Origin: Piezodorus guildinii
Taxonomy: Eukaryota > Arthropoda > Insecta > Hemiptera > Pentatomidae
Direction of reading: 5' to 3'
Assembly (NCBI GenBank): GCA_023052935.1
Contig: CM041297.1
Coordinates: 100,276,484 to 100,340,483 of the forward strand
DNA length: 64,000 nt
In this document: positions 10,601-21,608 of the stretch, one piece after another
Position numbering within the stretch: position 1 is the stretch's first letter
Layout: every line of letters begins with the position of its first letter
Program-made: the position numbers and the translations under genes
The notes under the pieces: model-generated
The model's database searches: none
What the model was told of the DNA's origin: nothing
What the model saw: the letters and a program-made list of their open reading frames with translations, nothing else

Positions 10601-10950
10601 AACGTCTGTGTAACGTCTCTATTTATGTTCTATAATTATTTATTTAAATAAGTGCTAGCCCAGCAGAGGGGGAGTGAGTAGTAACCATTTTTGGCCTGAA
10701 ACTTCTTTATTTTCACAAAACAACATCATGTAAATGAACCTAAAAGGTTACAATACAATTTATAATAAATCACATTTAGAACGTTTACTGTAAACAAAAA
10801 AGAATACTAAACATCAAAGATAAACTTACCCCTACGGGTTCAATATTCATTAATAAATCAAAACAAAACTAACATAATAAACATGTAACATAAACTGAAC
10901 AAGACTAAGAAACATAACCAATAACACCATCAATGTTTTGTAACCTTCCT
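10601..10950. other. No gene seen
   Basis: AT-rich spacer, nothing recognised. Confidence 0.5.
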
Positions 10951-10956
10951 TAATTA

Positions 10957-11239
10957 TTTATTTATTTATTTAACGTCACTTTATGCTACTATGGCTAATC
11001 GGACGATGCTACAGTGGGAGTCCTAAATTTTGCCTATCCAGGTTTTATTAGGATAGGGATCTTTAACGAGTACCTGACATCGCACAGGCTAGGGACCACC
11101 TTTTAATGTCCCCTCCGAAGGACGTCGTAACTATGGATTTTTTACTCCCATTAAAAAATCCTGGGACCACCTGCGGATTTGAACCCGTGACCTTTGGCAT
11201 GGGAGGCTGTTACGCTAGCCACCCAGCTACAAGTGATCC
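10957..11239 (-). mobile_element. SINE family 1 copy, near full length
   Basis: Minus strand: head with box A (GTAGCTGGGTGGCTAGCG) and box B (GGTCACGGGTTCAAATCC), the shared body, and a tail of AAAT repeats (window 10950-10970). The best-preserved copy for defining the family. Confidence 0.85.
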
Positions 11240-11714
11240 CCCTTCCTTAATTTAAATACATTTTAATTAAAAGATCAGATGATTTCATCAGAGCGAGGGT
11301 TTGTTCCAACCCTAGTTTTTGTCAGCTGTGACAGTGCCAAGACAACATTTGGATGAAACTCTTTGTAGTTTAGCTTTTTTCTGATGCTGCGCCTGCTTGA
11401 GTAACGACTACAAAATCATCTATCTGCGGTCAAGTCCCCTTACTGGAAGCTCGTCAATTATCAGTTGTTAAAGCGTTTAGAAAGGCAGTTGGACATCGTG
11501 ACATCTGGGACCTCGACATGGTGTGCTAGGTTGGCGACTGCTGTGTCATTTAGATTGCCTTATGGTTGTCCGAAGTCATATCAGATTTTAATAAAAATTC
11601 TTTTAGCTCTCTATAGACGTATCTTCTCTGCATTGAGAAGATAATTATCTATTTAGAATGCGAGACATTTAAAACAATTTTTGTTTTTATGATTCGAAAT
11701 TTAAATCCTGTGTG
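11240..11714. other. No gene seen
   Basis: Spacer between two oppositely oriented SINE-1 copies. No supported frame. Confidence 0.5.
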
Positions 11715-11990
11715 GGATCAGCAGTAGTTTAGTGGCTAGCATAACAGCCATCTATGCCCAAGGTCACAAGTTCAAACCTACAGGTGGCCTAAGTGTTTTT
11801 AAAGGGGAGTAAAAAATCCTCAGTTATACCGTCCTATGGAGGGAACGTGAAAAAGTGGTCCCGAGCCTGGGCATTGTCAAGTACTCGTTTAGTTCCCTAT
11901 CCTAATAAAACCTGGATAGGCAAAATTTAAGACTCCCACTGTTGCATCGTCCGATTAGCCAAAGTATCATAAAGTGACATTAAGCAAATG
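11715..11990 (+). mobile_element. SINE family 1 copy
   Basis: Plus strand; head GGATCAGCAGTAGTTTAGTG with weakened box A and box B (GGTCACAAGTTCAAACC), full body, tail AAGTGACATTAAGCAAATG. With the copy at 10957-11239 it makes an inverted pair. Confidence 0.8.
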
Positions 11991-12368
11991 TATGATAAAA
12001 AATCCTGTTTTCCAAAAGGAATATCTTACGTAACTTGTTAGGCTTTATTTGAATTAGTAATTGTTTTTAAGATGATCTAGAATGTTTATAGATGAAGAAC
12101 GTAACATGTTTGGGCTAAATAAGTAGAAACCTGTTAGTTTTTTAAATTGTTTACAACTTATTCTTAATTGTTTCTTGTTCCTTAAGGCCTCTGGGAGCCA
12201 TGCCTTCCTCCACATCCTGCAACCATCTCTTCCTGCGTCTTCCTTCCACTTTTTCACCTTTCTTCTGATTTATAAATGTTGAAAATTAAACTTTATTTAT
12301 TTTATACATAAATATGTAATATATAAACGACCTTCTGAAGGTTTATTAAACTTCTTTCATTCTAATCT
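11991..12368. other. No gene seen
   Basis: AT-rich; a 67-codon minus frame at 12054-12257 has no recognisable motif. Confidence 0.5.
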
Positions 12369-12397
12369 ATTAGGTTGTAACGAATGAATTGATCGTT

Positions 12398-12830
12398 TCA
12401 GAAACAGGAAGAAAAAAAATTGAGATAAAATCTCATATATTTTTTATTCAAAGTATTCACCATTATTTTCAATACATTTCTATCTACAGCTTGCAAGTTT
12501 TCTATCCTAGATTTGAAAAACTTTGAATCAAGTGTTGAAAGAAATCCAGTTAACTCATTTTTAATGTCTGAATCATTAATAAATACTTTTTTCTCTCTCA
12601 AAAAGTTGTCTAAACTCCGAAAAAAAAATGGTAGTATGTAGGGAATAGATGAGGAGAATAAGGAGGGAGGGGTAGGGCTTCATACCCCAACTCCTTTAAT
12701 TGATTGACTGCCTTTATTGGAATTAGGTCGGGCTATATCTTGAATGAGAATAGGATCTTTCCTCTTTACCATTGCTGGTGTTTGTTACATCAAGTTTTGA
12801 AGTATTTTAGTAATTTTTTCGAAGTGCGAA
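12398..12830 (-). pseudogene. mariner transposase C-terminal half (broken)
   Basis: Across frames the minus strand reads LKELGYEALPLPPYSPHLFP, then YYHFF, then KVFINDSDIKNELTGFLS and SKFFKSRIENL. This is the mariner C-terminus (LPHPPYSPDLSPTDYHLF in the family). The last catalytic Asp is His here, and there are several stops and frameshifts. The two earlier catalytic Asp residues are absent. Confidence 0.75.
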
Positions 12831-12849
12831 GATAATAAAAAATATTTAA

Positions 12850-13690
12850 GTTTCTTTTAAACTAATTTTATTAATCTGTAAAAATGAATTAAATTATTAA
12901 TTATTCTATAAGTGACTTATTGTATTATTGCAGTCAAAATGCAATAATACAATAAGTCACCAGCTGGAAATTACACCTTCCTCCTGAGCTGGCTTTTCTT
13001 GGAGAGAAAAGCGACAGTTTGCTACCGTGAAAGACATTGGATATATTTTTTTTTTTCCACAGCCGACTTCATACATCGAAGAAGATATCCTCTTGAGAAT
13101 CTTGAACGGTCCGATTCTTACTTTATCGGTCTTCCTCCTGTTCATCTTACTTCCATTCTCAACGTAGACAGAATTTCCAACTTTGAATTCGAACTCCCTT
13201 CTGCTTTTGTCCAATCTAGCTTTGTTTTTCTCAAAACTTTTCATTGAATTTCGAAATGCTTCTTCTCTATCTTCGGCAAGTACTTTATGTTCTCATCTTG
13301 CTAAAATAAAGTACTTTGGAATTCAAAGCAGTATATTGATCCGCCATAATGACACCAATTTTATTTTCCTGTGCTTATAGGATTAATGAGTTTGATGAAG
13401 TCTCCAGCACACTGACCTGTCGTGGTAGAAATCCATGCGTAACGATTAAAATGGTCGACCAAAATGTGCATAAATTTCTTTGGCGATCGATTTCCTCCAA
13501 ATCCACCAACCGAATCAATTGACATGATCTCTTATTTTATTATTGTATGTTGACTGTTATAGAATAACGTGTAATTTAATTAATCTTTATAGATTAATAA
13601 AATCATTTTAAAAGAAACTTAAAAATTAAATTACACGTTATTCTATAACAGTCAACATACAATAATACAATATGTCACCAGCTGGTAATT
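12850..13690. repeat. Hairpin-flanked Gypsy insertion (fold-back)
   Basis: 12850-12886 and 13590-13626 are inverted copies of one sequence. 12910-12960 is a near-perfect 51-bp palindrome (GTGACTTATTGTATTATTGC and its complement). 13544-13664 is another palindrome with arms of about 38 bp (ends TTGTATGTTGACTGTTATAG). These look like rearranged LTR pieces of the enclosed Gypsy fragment. Confidence 0.6.
12957..13530 (-). pseudogene. Ty3/Gypsy integrase fragment (core piece plus C-terminus)
   Basis: From 13530 leftward the minus strand reads KKFMHILVDHFNRYAWI, the end of an integrase core strand. After a gap comes an open frame from about 13310 to 12957 containing KARLDKSRREFEF, YVENGSKMNRRKTDKVRIGP and FKILKRISS. 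This is the C-terminal region with the GPF/Y-type RIGPF motif. Most of the core, including the later Asp and the Glu, is deleted. Confidence 0.75.
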
Positions 13691-13757
13691 AGTTTTCCAA
13701 ATAGTTTTCTTGTTTGAATGTAAAATAATAGGTCGTTTCAAGTGTTACAACCCAATT

Positions 13758-14364
13758 TATTGGTCTCTGCGAGATAAGAAAGTAAAATAAATATACTTCT
13801 AAGAACTTACCACAATAAAATATATTTATATTTTGAATATAGTTTTATAGATATCACAAGGAGTACTAATAAGACATGTGTTGTAAATGATAAATACCTC
13901 GTGAGTGAAAATAGTCCGCTGGTGGAAGGCTGGTGTAAACACAAGATGAAAGCAAGCTCTGACAAATCAAATATTTTAGCTTTCACTCGGTCTTACTTTC
14001 TGGCCAGTATACCACCGTTGGGATAAGGAAATACGGTGGCTAGGTATCTAAAAGCACATTTCATTACATTATTATTATAACGATTAGGTATTAAGAAGTT
14101 GTCGTCATTTTGGCTACCTTGTGCTGAGTTGCAAATGATGTTTTGATTAGTTTTTAGAAAACCATCTTCTTTTTTCTTTTTACATTTATTGGTATCTGGA
14201 TCAGTTCTATAGGCAATTTTGTTGTATGTTTCTTTATTGAATAGAAACACGATTGAGGAATTTTTTTTGTTACTTTCTTTTACTTATATTTATTTTTTAT
14301 AACTTTATTTATTTTTCCATACCTGTTTATACATAAATATAACAAACAGTGGATATTTACTTAT
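13758..14364. other. No gene seen; one unassigned 85-codon minus frame
   Basis: The frame 13993-14250 (minus) has a lysine-rich stretch from A-runs and no known motif. Treated as chance. Confidence 0.45.
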
Positions 14365-14555
14365 ATATGAAATAAAAGTTATGGGAAAGTATTGCATTTG
14401 TAAAAAATTTCACTATCGTATTGCATTCGATTTTTCACCGGAAATACGCGAATATTTAGTCCCCATGATTCCAAATAATTAAGTCGAGCGAAAATGTGGG
14501 TGGGTGTTTGTCTACCACGAAAACAAAAATTCGTTCGAAATTGAAATTTCATATA

Positions 14556-14615
<60 letters not shown>

Positions 14616-14885
14616 GCCCAAAATATTACATAAACTTTTGCATCATAATCAGCCAACCAGAAGAGTTATTTTAAACTATGTATTTTGCACATTTTTACAA
14701 TTTTCTCAAAAACTGCTGTAACAATTTATCATGTAGATTTCATTCCGATTAAAATGAGTCTGGCAGGGATTAAATACCGATATTTCAAACATTTTCTTCC
14801 CCTAAAGTACCTTTAACTATGTATATTCAAAAAAATTAACCATATCAACTTGTTAACATCTATAAAAACGGTTGAACGAATTTCA
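14365..14885 (+). repeat. Dispersed repeat R1 copy with a (TA)n insertion
   Basis: Contains R1 landmarks: GGGAAAGTATTGCATTTGTA, then TTTTCACCGGAAATACGCG, and TTTCTCAAAAACTGCTGTAA. A (TA)n tract at 14557-14614 sits inside it. Confidence 0.7.
14557..14614. repeat. (TA)n microsatellite
   Basis: About 58 bp of alternating TA. Confidence 0.95.
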
Positions 14886-15230
14886 TCATTAACTATAGAA
14901 GAAAAGAGCAAAACTTTTTTTTTTTTTTTTAGTGAATTATCTTATAATATATCTCTTATTGAGGTAAATGGGTTAAATAAAAACTAGCAGACTCGATAAA
15001 AGTTGAATATAATTATAAAAAGACTCATTACATATAAACACATAACAAAACACCATGAGGGCATGAGCTTGGTTCATTAACCTAGCGGTAGAAGTTGGGT
15101 AGGTTACAATTAGCAGTGTTGCCAGTGTCAACCGAATTACAAAGAAAGAAACTTTAGAACAACACGCACAAATCTTTCAATTAATAAATATAAGAATCAA
15201 CAACATCTCTATATAGGATTCTTAAATTAG
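14886..15230. other. No gene seen
   Basis: AT-rich spacer between R1 and a SINE fragment. Confidence 0.5.
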
Positions 15231-15405
15231 TTGAAAATCCTTCGGAATGCCATCCTTTAAAGGGGACGTAAAAAGGTGGTCCAGAGCCTGTGCTTAGTCA
15301 AGTTCTTGTTAAAGATACCAATCCTAATTAAATCTGGATAGACCAAAGTTTAGGACTTGTCGCCCGATTGCTACAGTAGCATACAATCATGTTAAATAAA
15401 TAAAA
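15231..15405 (+). mobile_element. SINE family 1, 3' part only
   Basis: Begins at the AATCCTTCGGA block and runs to a TTAAATAAATAAAA tail; the tRNA head is missing, as expected for 5' truncation. Confidence 0.75.
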
Positions 15406-15599
15406 ATAACCTAAAATTTACAACTTACACAAAAAGGTATTTATTTAAATACTGGTAAAAAAACAACAAATATTTTTCATGCCTTTCTGCGATGATACAT
15501 CTTCTATTCCTTAAAATTATTATTTCCGAAATGTTAAAAAAATACCAATTTAAGTTTGTTATTGTGTGGCAGCAGGCACCTGTCAGTAAACGCTAACAA

Positions 15600-15742
15600 T
15601 TATATCACTAATAATGTTAAATTTGTCCGTGTAGAGGGTGTGATTCTTATTAAAAGCCATGGCTTCACAATTACTTTGCTAAGGTAGTTTAAAATTATTT
15701 CCTAATGACATCTCGTGGACTAATAGTTGGCAATCACTGATT
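15600..15742. mobile_element. hAT-like element end, related to 23738-24319
   Basis: The segment CCTAATGACATCTCGTGGAC followed by AGTTGGCAATCACTG matches the right end of the hAT-like element (CCCAATGACATTTCGTGGAC and TTGTGAACCATTG). Confidence 0.5.
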
Positions 15743-15871
15743 TAGAATATCGCAATCACTCCTCTGGCAATTAACTGATTTGAGGAAAAAGAATGGCTTA
15801 CGTTGGCTCTGTTGAAAAATTCGTTCCTTAATTAATTTGTCGATAGACAGAATGAGACTATTATAACTATA

Positions 15872-15921
15872 TATATATAGACAATTATAACTATATATAT
15901 ATATATATATATAGACTATTA

Positions 15922-15985
<64 letters not shown>
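15872..15985. repeat. Compound (TA)n microsatellite with repeated ACTATTATAACTATATA unit
   Basis: Alternating TA broken by several GACTATTATAACTATATA units, pointing to slippage of a larger unit. Confidence 0.9.
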
Positions 15986-15991
<6 letters not shown>

Positions 15992-16109
15992 CTATATATA
16001 GAGTTTTATTGATGGCAGTAAATTTAAAATTGGAGATATAATATTAAGTAACACACATAGAAGTGGGATATTTATATGTAATGAAAAATTGTTGAGATTT
16101 ATGTATACA

Positions 16110-16690
16110 TAAATAAACATATCCTGGAATAATCATGTATCTGAGATATCCTGAATTTTCATACTCAAACAGCTCTATACATTCCGCGAATCTTTACCTT
16201 TAAAACCCGTCAGCTATTTGTTTCCTCTGTTATCTTCCCCAACTTTGACTACGGTTGCCTGGTGTATGGGGGACGAACAGATGAATTAAAATTAAAACGT
16301 CTTATGAATTGCTTTATAATATTAATTTTCGGATTCCGTAGAAGTGGCCATATTTCTGGCTATTATACCAAATTTAAATGTCAATATTTCCTTGGATCTT
16401 ACCTATTCCAACATTTTAAAAATAAAAAAACCTTCCTACATAACTGAGCTCCTCACCCTCCGCTCTGATATCTATTCGTTAAATACTAGAACCCAATCAA
16501 TCAATATTTATATCCCATCACATAAAACTGCATCCTTTCACAAATCGTTTCTCGTCCGTTTCTCATCCTTCTGGAATTCGCTCCAAATCTCTATCCGTAA
16601 ACCCATCTACCTCTCTTTCTTCCTTCAAACATCAACTCTTCCACTATTTACTCGTATCTCAATCTTCCGTTACATTGTAAAATATAGTAT
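16110..16690 (+). pseudogene. LINE reverse transcriptase C-terminal region (frameshifted)
   Basis: Successive frames encode WNNHVSEIS, then LVYGGRTDELKLKRLMN (16252-16302), GFRRSGHISGYYTKFK, ILKIKKPSYITELLTLRSDI and HKTASFHKSFLV followed by WNSLQIS. This is the region after the polymerase active site in CR1/Jockey-like LINEs, and its end matches 9733-9966. At least three frameshifts; no endonuclease or active site is present. Confidence 0.8.
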
Positions 16691-16698
16691 AAATATAT

Positions 16699-16699
<1 letters not shown>

Positions 16700-16774
<75 letters not shown>
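16700..16774. repeat. (TA)n then (TG)n compound microsatellite
   Basis: Alternating TA from about 16702 changes to TG at 16738 and ends near 16774. The open frames across it encode only Tyr-Ile or Thr-His repeats and are artefacts. Confidence 0.95.
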
Positions 16775-16777
<3 letters not shown>

Positions 16778-16914
16778 AATTTGCAAAGATTTATAGATAT
16801 ATTGAATAGTTGATCTTTTATACGTATATTTTTGTTTTCAAGGTAACCAAACCATAAGGACTTTTTTTTGTTCATAGACTTTATTTTTTGAAATATACAC
16901 AATGAAAGTAGCTT

Positions 16915-17372
16915 TAAAGGAAGAAAATTTAAATTATCGGCATTTAATCCCTGTCAGACTATTTCAATCGGAATGAAACATACATGATATCAAATTCCAT
17001 TAAATTTTACTTACATTTTTACTTAAATTTTTTTATATTGGGAGTTTAATCAAAATCGTTAGAGCCGTTTTCGAAAAAATCGTTAAAAGATCCGAAATAC
17101 ATGGTATAAAGTAGTGCTTCTTGTTAGCTGATTTTGATATAAAAAGTTGCTGTAACATCTCGGGTGTATTGTTGTCTTAAATATGAAATTTCAGTTCCGT
17201 ATGACTTTTCGCTTTTGCGCTAGACTTACCACACACACGCAGACCATTTTTCGGGACTTGGTTATTTGGACCCATAGGGCCCTAAAAAGTGTATTTCCAC
17301 TGAAAACTGGAATCCGAAAATTTTCGCGATCGCAATACTTTACCTTACTATAAATTTGACATATAAGTAAGT
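16915..17372 (-). repeat. Dispersed repeat R1 copy
   Basis: Minus orientation; contains GCGATCGCAATACTTTACCT (complement of the R1 head) and the complement of the CTCAAAAACGGCTG block. Confidence 0.75.
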
Positions 17373-17479
17373 GAAAGTAAAAATATTTTAATATCGTTGA
17401 TTGAACCATAAATAGAACCCTCGGTCAGCTTGATGTGTATCCTCATAAAATGATAGCAAACCGACCATCAGCTGCTGGA

Positions 17480-17740
17480 TCTCATCATCAAGAAAGTACA
17501 GGCGTGAGGAGGTAGTTATCGCCCGCCTGAGGATAGGACACTGCCGCCTCACTCATAGCACGAAGGGATCCACCTCGATGTCAACTGTGTAAAGTGACTC
17601 TCACAGTAAGTCATATTTTTGAAGAGTGTCCTCGTTACAGTAGGGATTTTGTAAAATGTTGCGTACCACGTAAAGTCTCGGAGGCATTGTAGCGATAGTG
17701 ATCGGGCCGTCGACGGTGTCATTCAATTGGTGAAGAACAT
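17480..17740 (+). pseudogene. I-superfamily LINE C-terminal fragment
   Basis: The frame reads RREEVVIARLRIGHCRLTHS and, after a frameshift, NCVKCTLTVSHIFEECP. This is the conserved tail downstream of the RNase H domain in R1/LOA/I-type LINEs (RLRIGHxxLTH, then C-x-x-C-x-x-x-LTVxHIL.EC). Its GC content is higher than its surroundings. Isolated fragment. Confidence 0.75.
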
Positions 17741-17851
17741 TCGTTTCTATCAACTTATTTAACACATTCAGGCTATTTTACGCAATTTTGATATTTTACT
17801 CACAATTTTTATTTATTTTTTTATTTATTATTATTTTTTTATTTATTTATT

Positions 17852-17853
<2 letters not shown>

Positions 17854-17910
<57 letters not shown>
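17854..17910. repeat. (TA)n microsatellite, insertion site of the Gypsy-1 element
   Basis: About 57 bp of TA abuts the left LTR; TA repeats resume right after the other LTR at 23171, so the element landed inside the tract. Confidence 0.9.
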
Positions 17911-17911
<1 letters not shown>

Positions 17912-18095
17912 CTTATTTCTACCGAGAAAAATATAATAAAAAGGGAAACAGAAAGGCGAAATAAAACCCACGCTTACTTGATAACATATGATTTATTATC
18001 ACTTTTACATTAAAAAGGTTTCATAAATTCAGGTGTTGTTTACATTTACATCAAAGGTGATTAAAGTTAATATTAGCACTATTCCCATCTTAACT
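17911..18095 (-). repeat. Gypsy-1 3' LTR
   Basis: 185 bp; aligned with the other LTR it shows about eight substitutions and one 3-nt indel, clustered at 18002-18052. Confidence 0.92.
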
Positions 18096-18105
18096 CCCCC
18101 CTGCC
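18096..18105 (-). promoter_or_regulatory. Polypurine tract of Gypsy-1
   Basis: On the minus strand GGCAGGGGGG lies directly upstream of the 3' LTR, the expected place for plus-strand priming. Confidence 0.75.
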
Positions 18106-18463
18106 AGTTTACGAACACTGTTTGTAAACTACCTAAATGGATACAAAAATAAATTACATAACTAGACAAATAAACTAAACTAACTAAACAAGAAATAACC
18201 GACATAAAAGCGGACATAATTGTAACTTACTACCTAAACACAAGATAGAACAAAAATTGAACCTCCCTAAACATGGGGAAGAAAGAAAGCATAAACAAAA
18301 AAGCAGTAACTTGTTAAAGTTACAACAAATACAGTAAGTTAAGTTGCAGTAAGTTAAAACAAATACAAAGCATTACAAAAACGATACTACCACAGAAAAC
18401 AAAAAGCCAAGTCCCCACTAGACCCCAGGTCTGAAGCAGAGGATAACTACGATTGAGGAATTC

Positions 18464-19545
18464 TCAATTGTTCAATATGAACTGTCCGCCGTTTACGGGA
18501 ACCGCCAAACTCTGCACCGTCACCACGTTGTGTTCCCGAATCACAACCACCCTAAACGGACCCTCATACCGAACAACTTCCTTACCTCTGTTCGAACTGA
18601 TCCGCCGATACACTATCGTACCAATGCGAATGTCCTCCATCCGATCACGAACACGATGATTTTCTTTAGTAACGCGCCGACTCTTCTCCGCGACCAGCCT
18701 CCCGCGCACCTTCCCCCATAATTTGACAAGGGACCGCCCGGTTACTGACCAGCACGTCGAATAAGTTCCCCGCCGCCGCTGTGCCCCTGTAATCCCTGCG
18801 CCGATCCCGCCGGCCAAAGAGAATTTCAAACGGCGAGAATCCCGTCGCCGCATGAATTGAGTGGTTATACGCTGCCACCGCACGCGGCTAGTCCCTGATC
18901 CACCTGATACACCCGCAAGTGATCCCCTAGCGTACTATGCAGCCTTTCGATGCCCCCTCGACTCTTGGGGTGTCCCGGCGTATTGAGATGCCAATCGATA
19001 TCGAGCGCCTTCATTGCCGCACGAACAGTACTATTGTCAAACTCCCGACCCCCGTCTGAAGAGATCCGCTCGGGCACGCCATAGAACTGAAACCAGGTAC
19101 GGAGGCCAGCTAAAATCGATTCCGATGACCGGTCCGACACGAGATAGGCCATGGCTACTTTACTAAAGAGGTCAATCATGGTGACCCACTTATACCCCCG
19201 CCACGTAAAGGTATCAATCTGTAGGTCACAAAGCGGCGCATCAGAAGTCGGAGTCATCTCCTGCACTCCCCGAGGTGGGTGGCGATCATACTTGGTAGCC
19301 CGACAAACCTCGCATGCACCAACAACCTCCGTGATAGTCCGCCTCATACCCCACCAAAAATAACGTCGCTTCAAAGCCTGTAGCGTTTCCGGTTCCCCGC
19401 GGTGGTTCGTTTTCCCTTGGTGGTACGCTAGCGTAACTTCCCGCTGTCGTTCCTCATCCGATATCGTCTCGACCGACAGAGTGCACCGCACAAATATCCT
19501 ATCGATTCCAATAAGTTCACGTTTCCAGAGCCGCTTAATCTTCTC
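18464..19545 (-). pseudogene. Gypsy-1 integrase
   Basis: Integrase joins the cDNA to host DNA. The main frame (19491 to 18865, open upstream to the TGA at 19546) has the HHCC zinc domain (H24, H30, C60, C63, counted from 19491) and the full DDE triad: D93 in LQIDTF, D146 in SSDGGREF, E182 in GGIERLH, with exactly 35 residues between D146 and E182. A frameshift near 18870 moves the reading to YNHSIHAATGFSPFEILFGR. A further shift leads to the C-terminal GPF/Y motif (VVRYEGPFRVVVI), ending at 18464. Catalytic residues are kept but the frame is broken at least twice. Confidence 0.9.
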
Positions 19546-21150
19546 TCATATCGTCGCGTTTCCCACGTATAGATAATGGGTCTTCCCCGGCTCGGACGCA
19601 TCCTGAAGCGTCCTGCAAATCTGATCATCCCTAACACCCGGTTGCGACCATACGGTGGTAATGCGCGACTTGCCGTACCGCGTCTGCTCCAACTTTAGCG
19701 GACCCGAGGTTCTGGTCTTCCACACGATTTGCCTAAATTTGTCATTGATAATCTCCTCCCTCTCCTCCATGTCTGACGAGCGCCCGTCGGACGGGCTACC
19801 TTCTTCTACTGACTGATCGTCTCTCTCGGACTCTGAGGACCCGCGTCCCCCTTCACTGTCCGGCGTCCACTCACGCAAGAACTGCCGCACACCGCTCGAC
19901 GGTTCTCCATCCTCCTCTATGGCGTTAACTACCAGCGCCCGTGATAGCCAGTCAGCCACAACGTTGTCCCGACCCGGTTTGTACACTACGTCGATATTGT
20001 ACTGGCTGAGGAACTCCTTCCACCGGGTAACTCGTGCTGACGATTCCTTGAGGGTACCTTCCCATTGCAGTGGCCGATGATCAGTATGCACCTTGAATCT
20101 CCTCCCGAACAAATACGGTCGAAAGTGTTCCACCGCCCAAACGATCCCCAACAACTCCCGCTCCAACGCACTGTATCTAGTCTCCGCGTCCGTGAGGCGC
20201 CTGCTTGCGTATGCCACGGGGCGTTCCCCTTCTGGTCCTTCCCGTGATAGAACAGCTCCTGTGGTGACTGAAAACAGTCGCGCAAAGTCCGGAAACGCCA
20301 AGATAGGCTCTTCCTGTAATCGCGCCATACACCATCGGATGTTCTCCTCCATAACGGGCGTTACCACAACCACTCGACCCTTCTTTAGCAGATTATTAAG
20401 GGGCACGAGATATTTTGCCATGTCCGGCACGAACCGCCTATAATAGTTTAGCGTTCCCAGTAACCGCCTAATCCCTTTAATATCCCTCGGAATAGCCATG
20501 TTCCGTATAGCTGCTACCTTCTGCACGTCGGGTTTCACGCCATCTTTGGATATTGTGTGGCCTAAAAAATTAATTTCGGTTTGCCCCAACGACGATTTCT
20601 CCCCTGAGAGCTTGAGCCCGAACTGACGGGTCCGATTAAAAACACTGCGCAGGTGGGTTATATGATCTTCCTCGGATTTACTAAAAATCAAAAGGTCGTC
20701 CATATAAACTTGACATACCTCCTCGTCAATCCCCCGCAAAAATTCGTCCATCAAGCGCTGGAACGTAATAGGGGCGTTTTTCAGTCCGAAAGGCATCCGC
20801 GTAAATTCGTAGTGGTCCCGCTCAAATGAAAATGCTGTCTTGTGCTGGTCCCTCGGATGCATTTTAATTTGGTGATAGCCTGCCTTTAGATCCAGTGTAC
20901 TGAATACCGTGGCCCCGTTGAGGCGGTCCAGAATGTCTTCGAAACGAGGTATGGGGTATTTCTCGTCCACCGTATTCTCATTTAACTTCCTGAAATCTAC
21001 TACAACCCTGTATTTTTCCGGCTTTCCGTCTCCCGTGCTCTTTTTCTTTACCGCCCAAAGGGGGCTATCATAAGGGGACGTGCTATCCACTATTATGCCT
21101 TGTTGTTTAAGGTCATCCAGCTCTTCCCGAATGTGACGTCGTAATGCTTA
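19546..21150 (-). pseudogene. Gypsy-1 reverse transcriptase and RNase H
   Basis: The longest frame in the window (514 codons, 21090-19546; the same frame extends up to a TAA near 21146). Reverse transcriptase copies the element RNA: VVVDFRKLN at 29-37, LDLKAGYHQI at 66-75, MPFGLKNAP at 99-107, and the active site YMDD at 129-132, with NFLGH at 175-179. RNase H starts near 268. It has ERELLGIVWAVEHFRPYL and HTDHRPLQW, but the expected TTDAS block reads FSVTTGAVLS, so the first catalytic Asp is lost in a short in-frame deletion. The frame ends at TGA 19546-19548, after which integrase continues in the same frame, so this stop is a mutation in a once continuous pol. Confidence 0.93.
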
Positions 21151-21187
21151 CGGGTACCGCCGTTCTTTAACGTCACTCGCTCTTGTT

Positions 21188-21590
21188 TTAAAGGGATTTC
21201 ATGAGCCGTTTTCCCCGTAAGCCCAATAGACCCCCTTCCTGATAGAAAATATCGTAATATTGACGGTAAAGGATTTTTCTCCAGTCTTCCGCCTGGTTTA
21301 TCGCGCCTATTTGAACTAGTCCATCCCTCTGAGCCGTTCTCCCCCTATAGGACTTTTTCCCTATCCTTATAGCCCACTGTCCGGCCTTGTTTCTTATTTT
21401 GGTTCCTAATTTCTCCAATAGATCACACCCGATTATCCCTTCATATTCTCGCGGCATATTTTCTACCACGTGAACCACCAATTTTCCTCCCTCTATTCCC
21501 CATCGACTTAATTCGATCTCAACTTCCCCTTCCACTCTACACGGGCCTACCGCACATCCCCCTGATGTTATTCACTACTGCGCGGTTGCC
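21188..21590 (-). pseudogene. Gypsy-1 protease remnant and linker
   Basis: The frame 21535-21188 has YEGIIGCDLLEKLG, equivalent to the second conserved block of retroviral-type aspartic proteases (IIGxDLL). The upstream DTGA/S active-site block is not found: the frame in front reads through two stops, and gag ends at 21609, leaving too little space. The protease therefore appears deleted in its N-terminal half. The linker to reverse transcriptase is frameshifted. Confidence 0.75.
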
Positions 21591-21608
21591 TCCCTGCCCG
21601 CACTCAAC

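Larger units (their letters stand above)
12370..13757 (-). mobile_element. mariner element interrupted by a Gypsy-derived fold-back fragment
   Basis: The left terminus TTAGGTTGTAAC (12370, preceded by TA) is matched by an inverted terminus TTGGGTTGTAAC at 13744-13755. Between them lie a transposase C-terminal remnant (12398-12830) and a Gypsy integrase fragment bounded by hairpin DNA (about 12840-13690). The N-terminal transposase part is lost. Confidence 0.6.

Noticed and set aside
13993..14250. 85-codon minus frame
   Set aside because: Lysine- and Asn-rich from AT-rich DNA, no motif, no context.
14379..14621. 80-codon minus frame with a Tyr-Ile run
   Set aside because: Generated by the (TA)n tract within repeat R1.
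16344..16902. Open frames of 144 and 84 codons across the (TA)n(TG)n tract
   Set aside because: The second half only encodes Tyr-Ile, Cys-Val or Thr-His repeats from the microsatellite; only the first part is real LINE remnant and is listed as such.
18095..18463. Possible env gene between integrase and the 3' LTR of Gypsy-1
   Set aside because: Only about 370 bp, with a 62-codon frame overlapping the LTR and no signal peptide or fusion-type motif supported.
18464..18883. 139-codon minus frame as a separate gene
   Set aside because: Its first half is a shifted reading of the integrase; only the second half (from WGKVRGRL) is the true integrase C-terminus.
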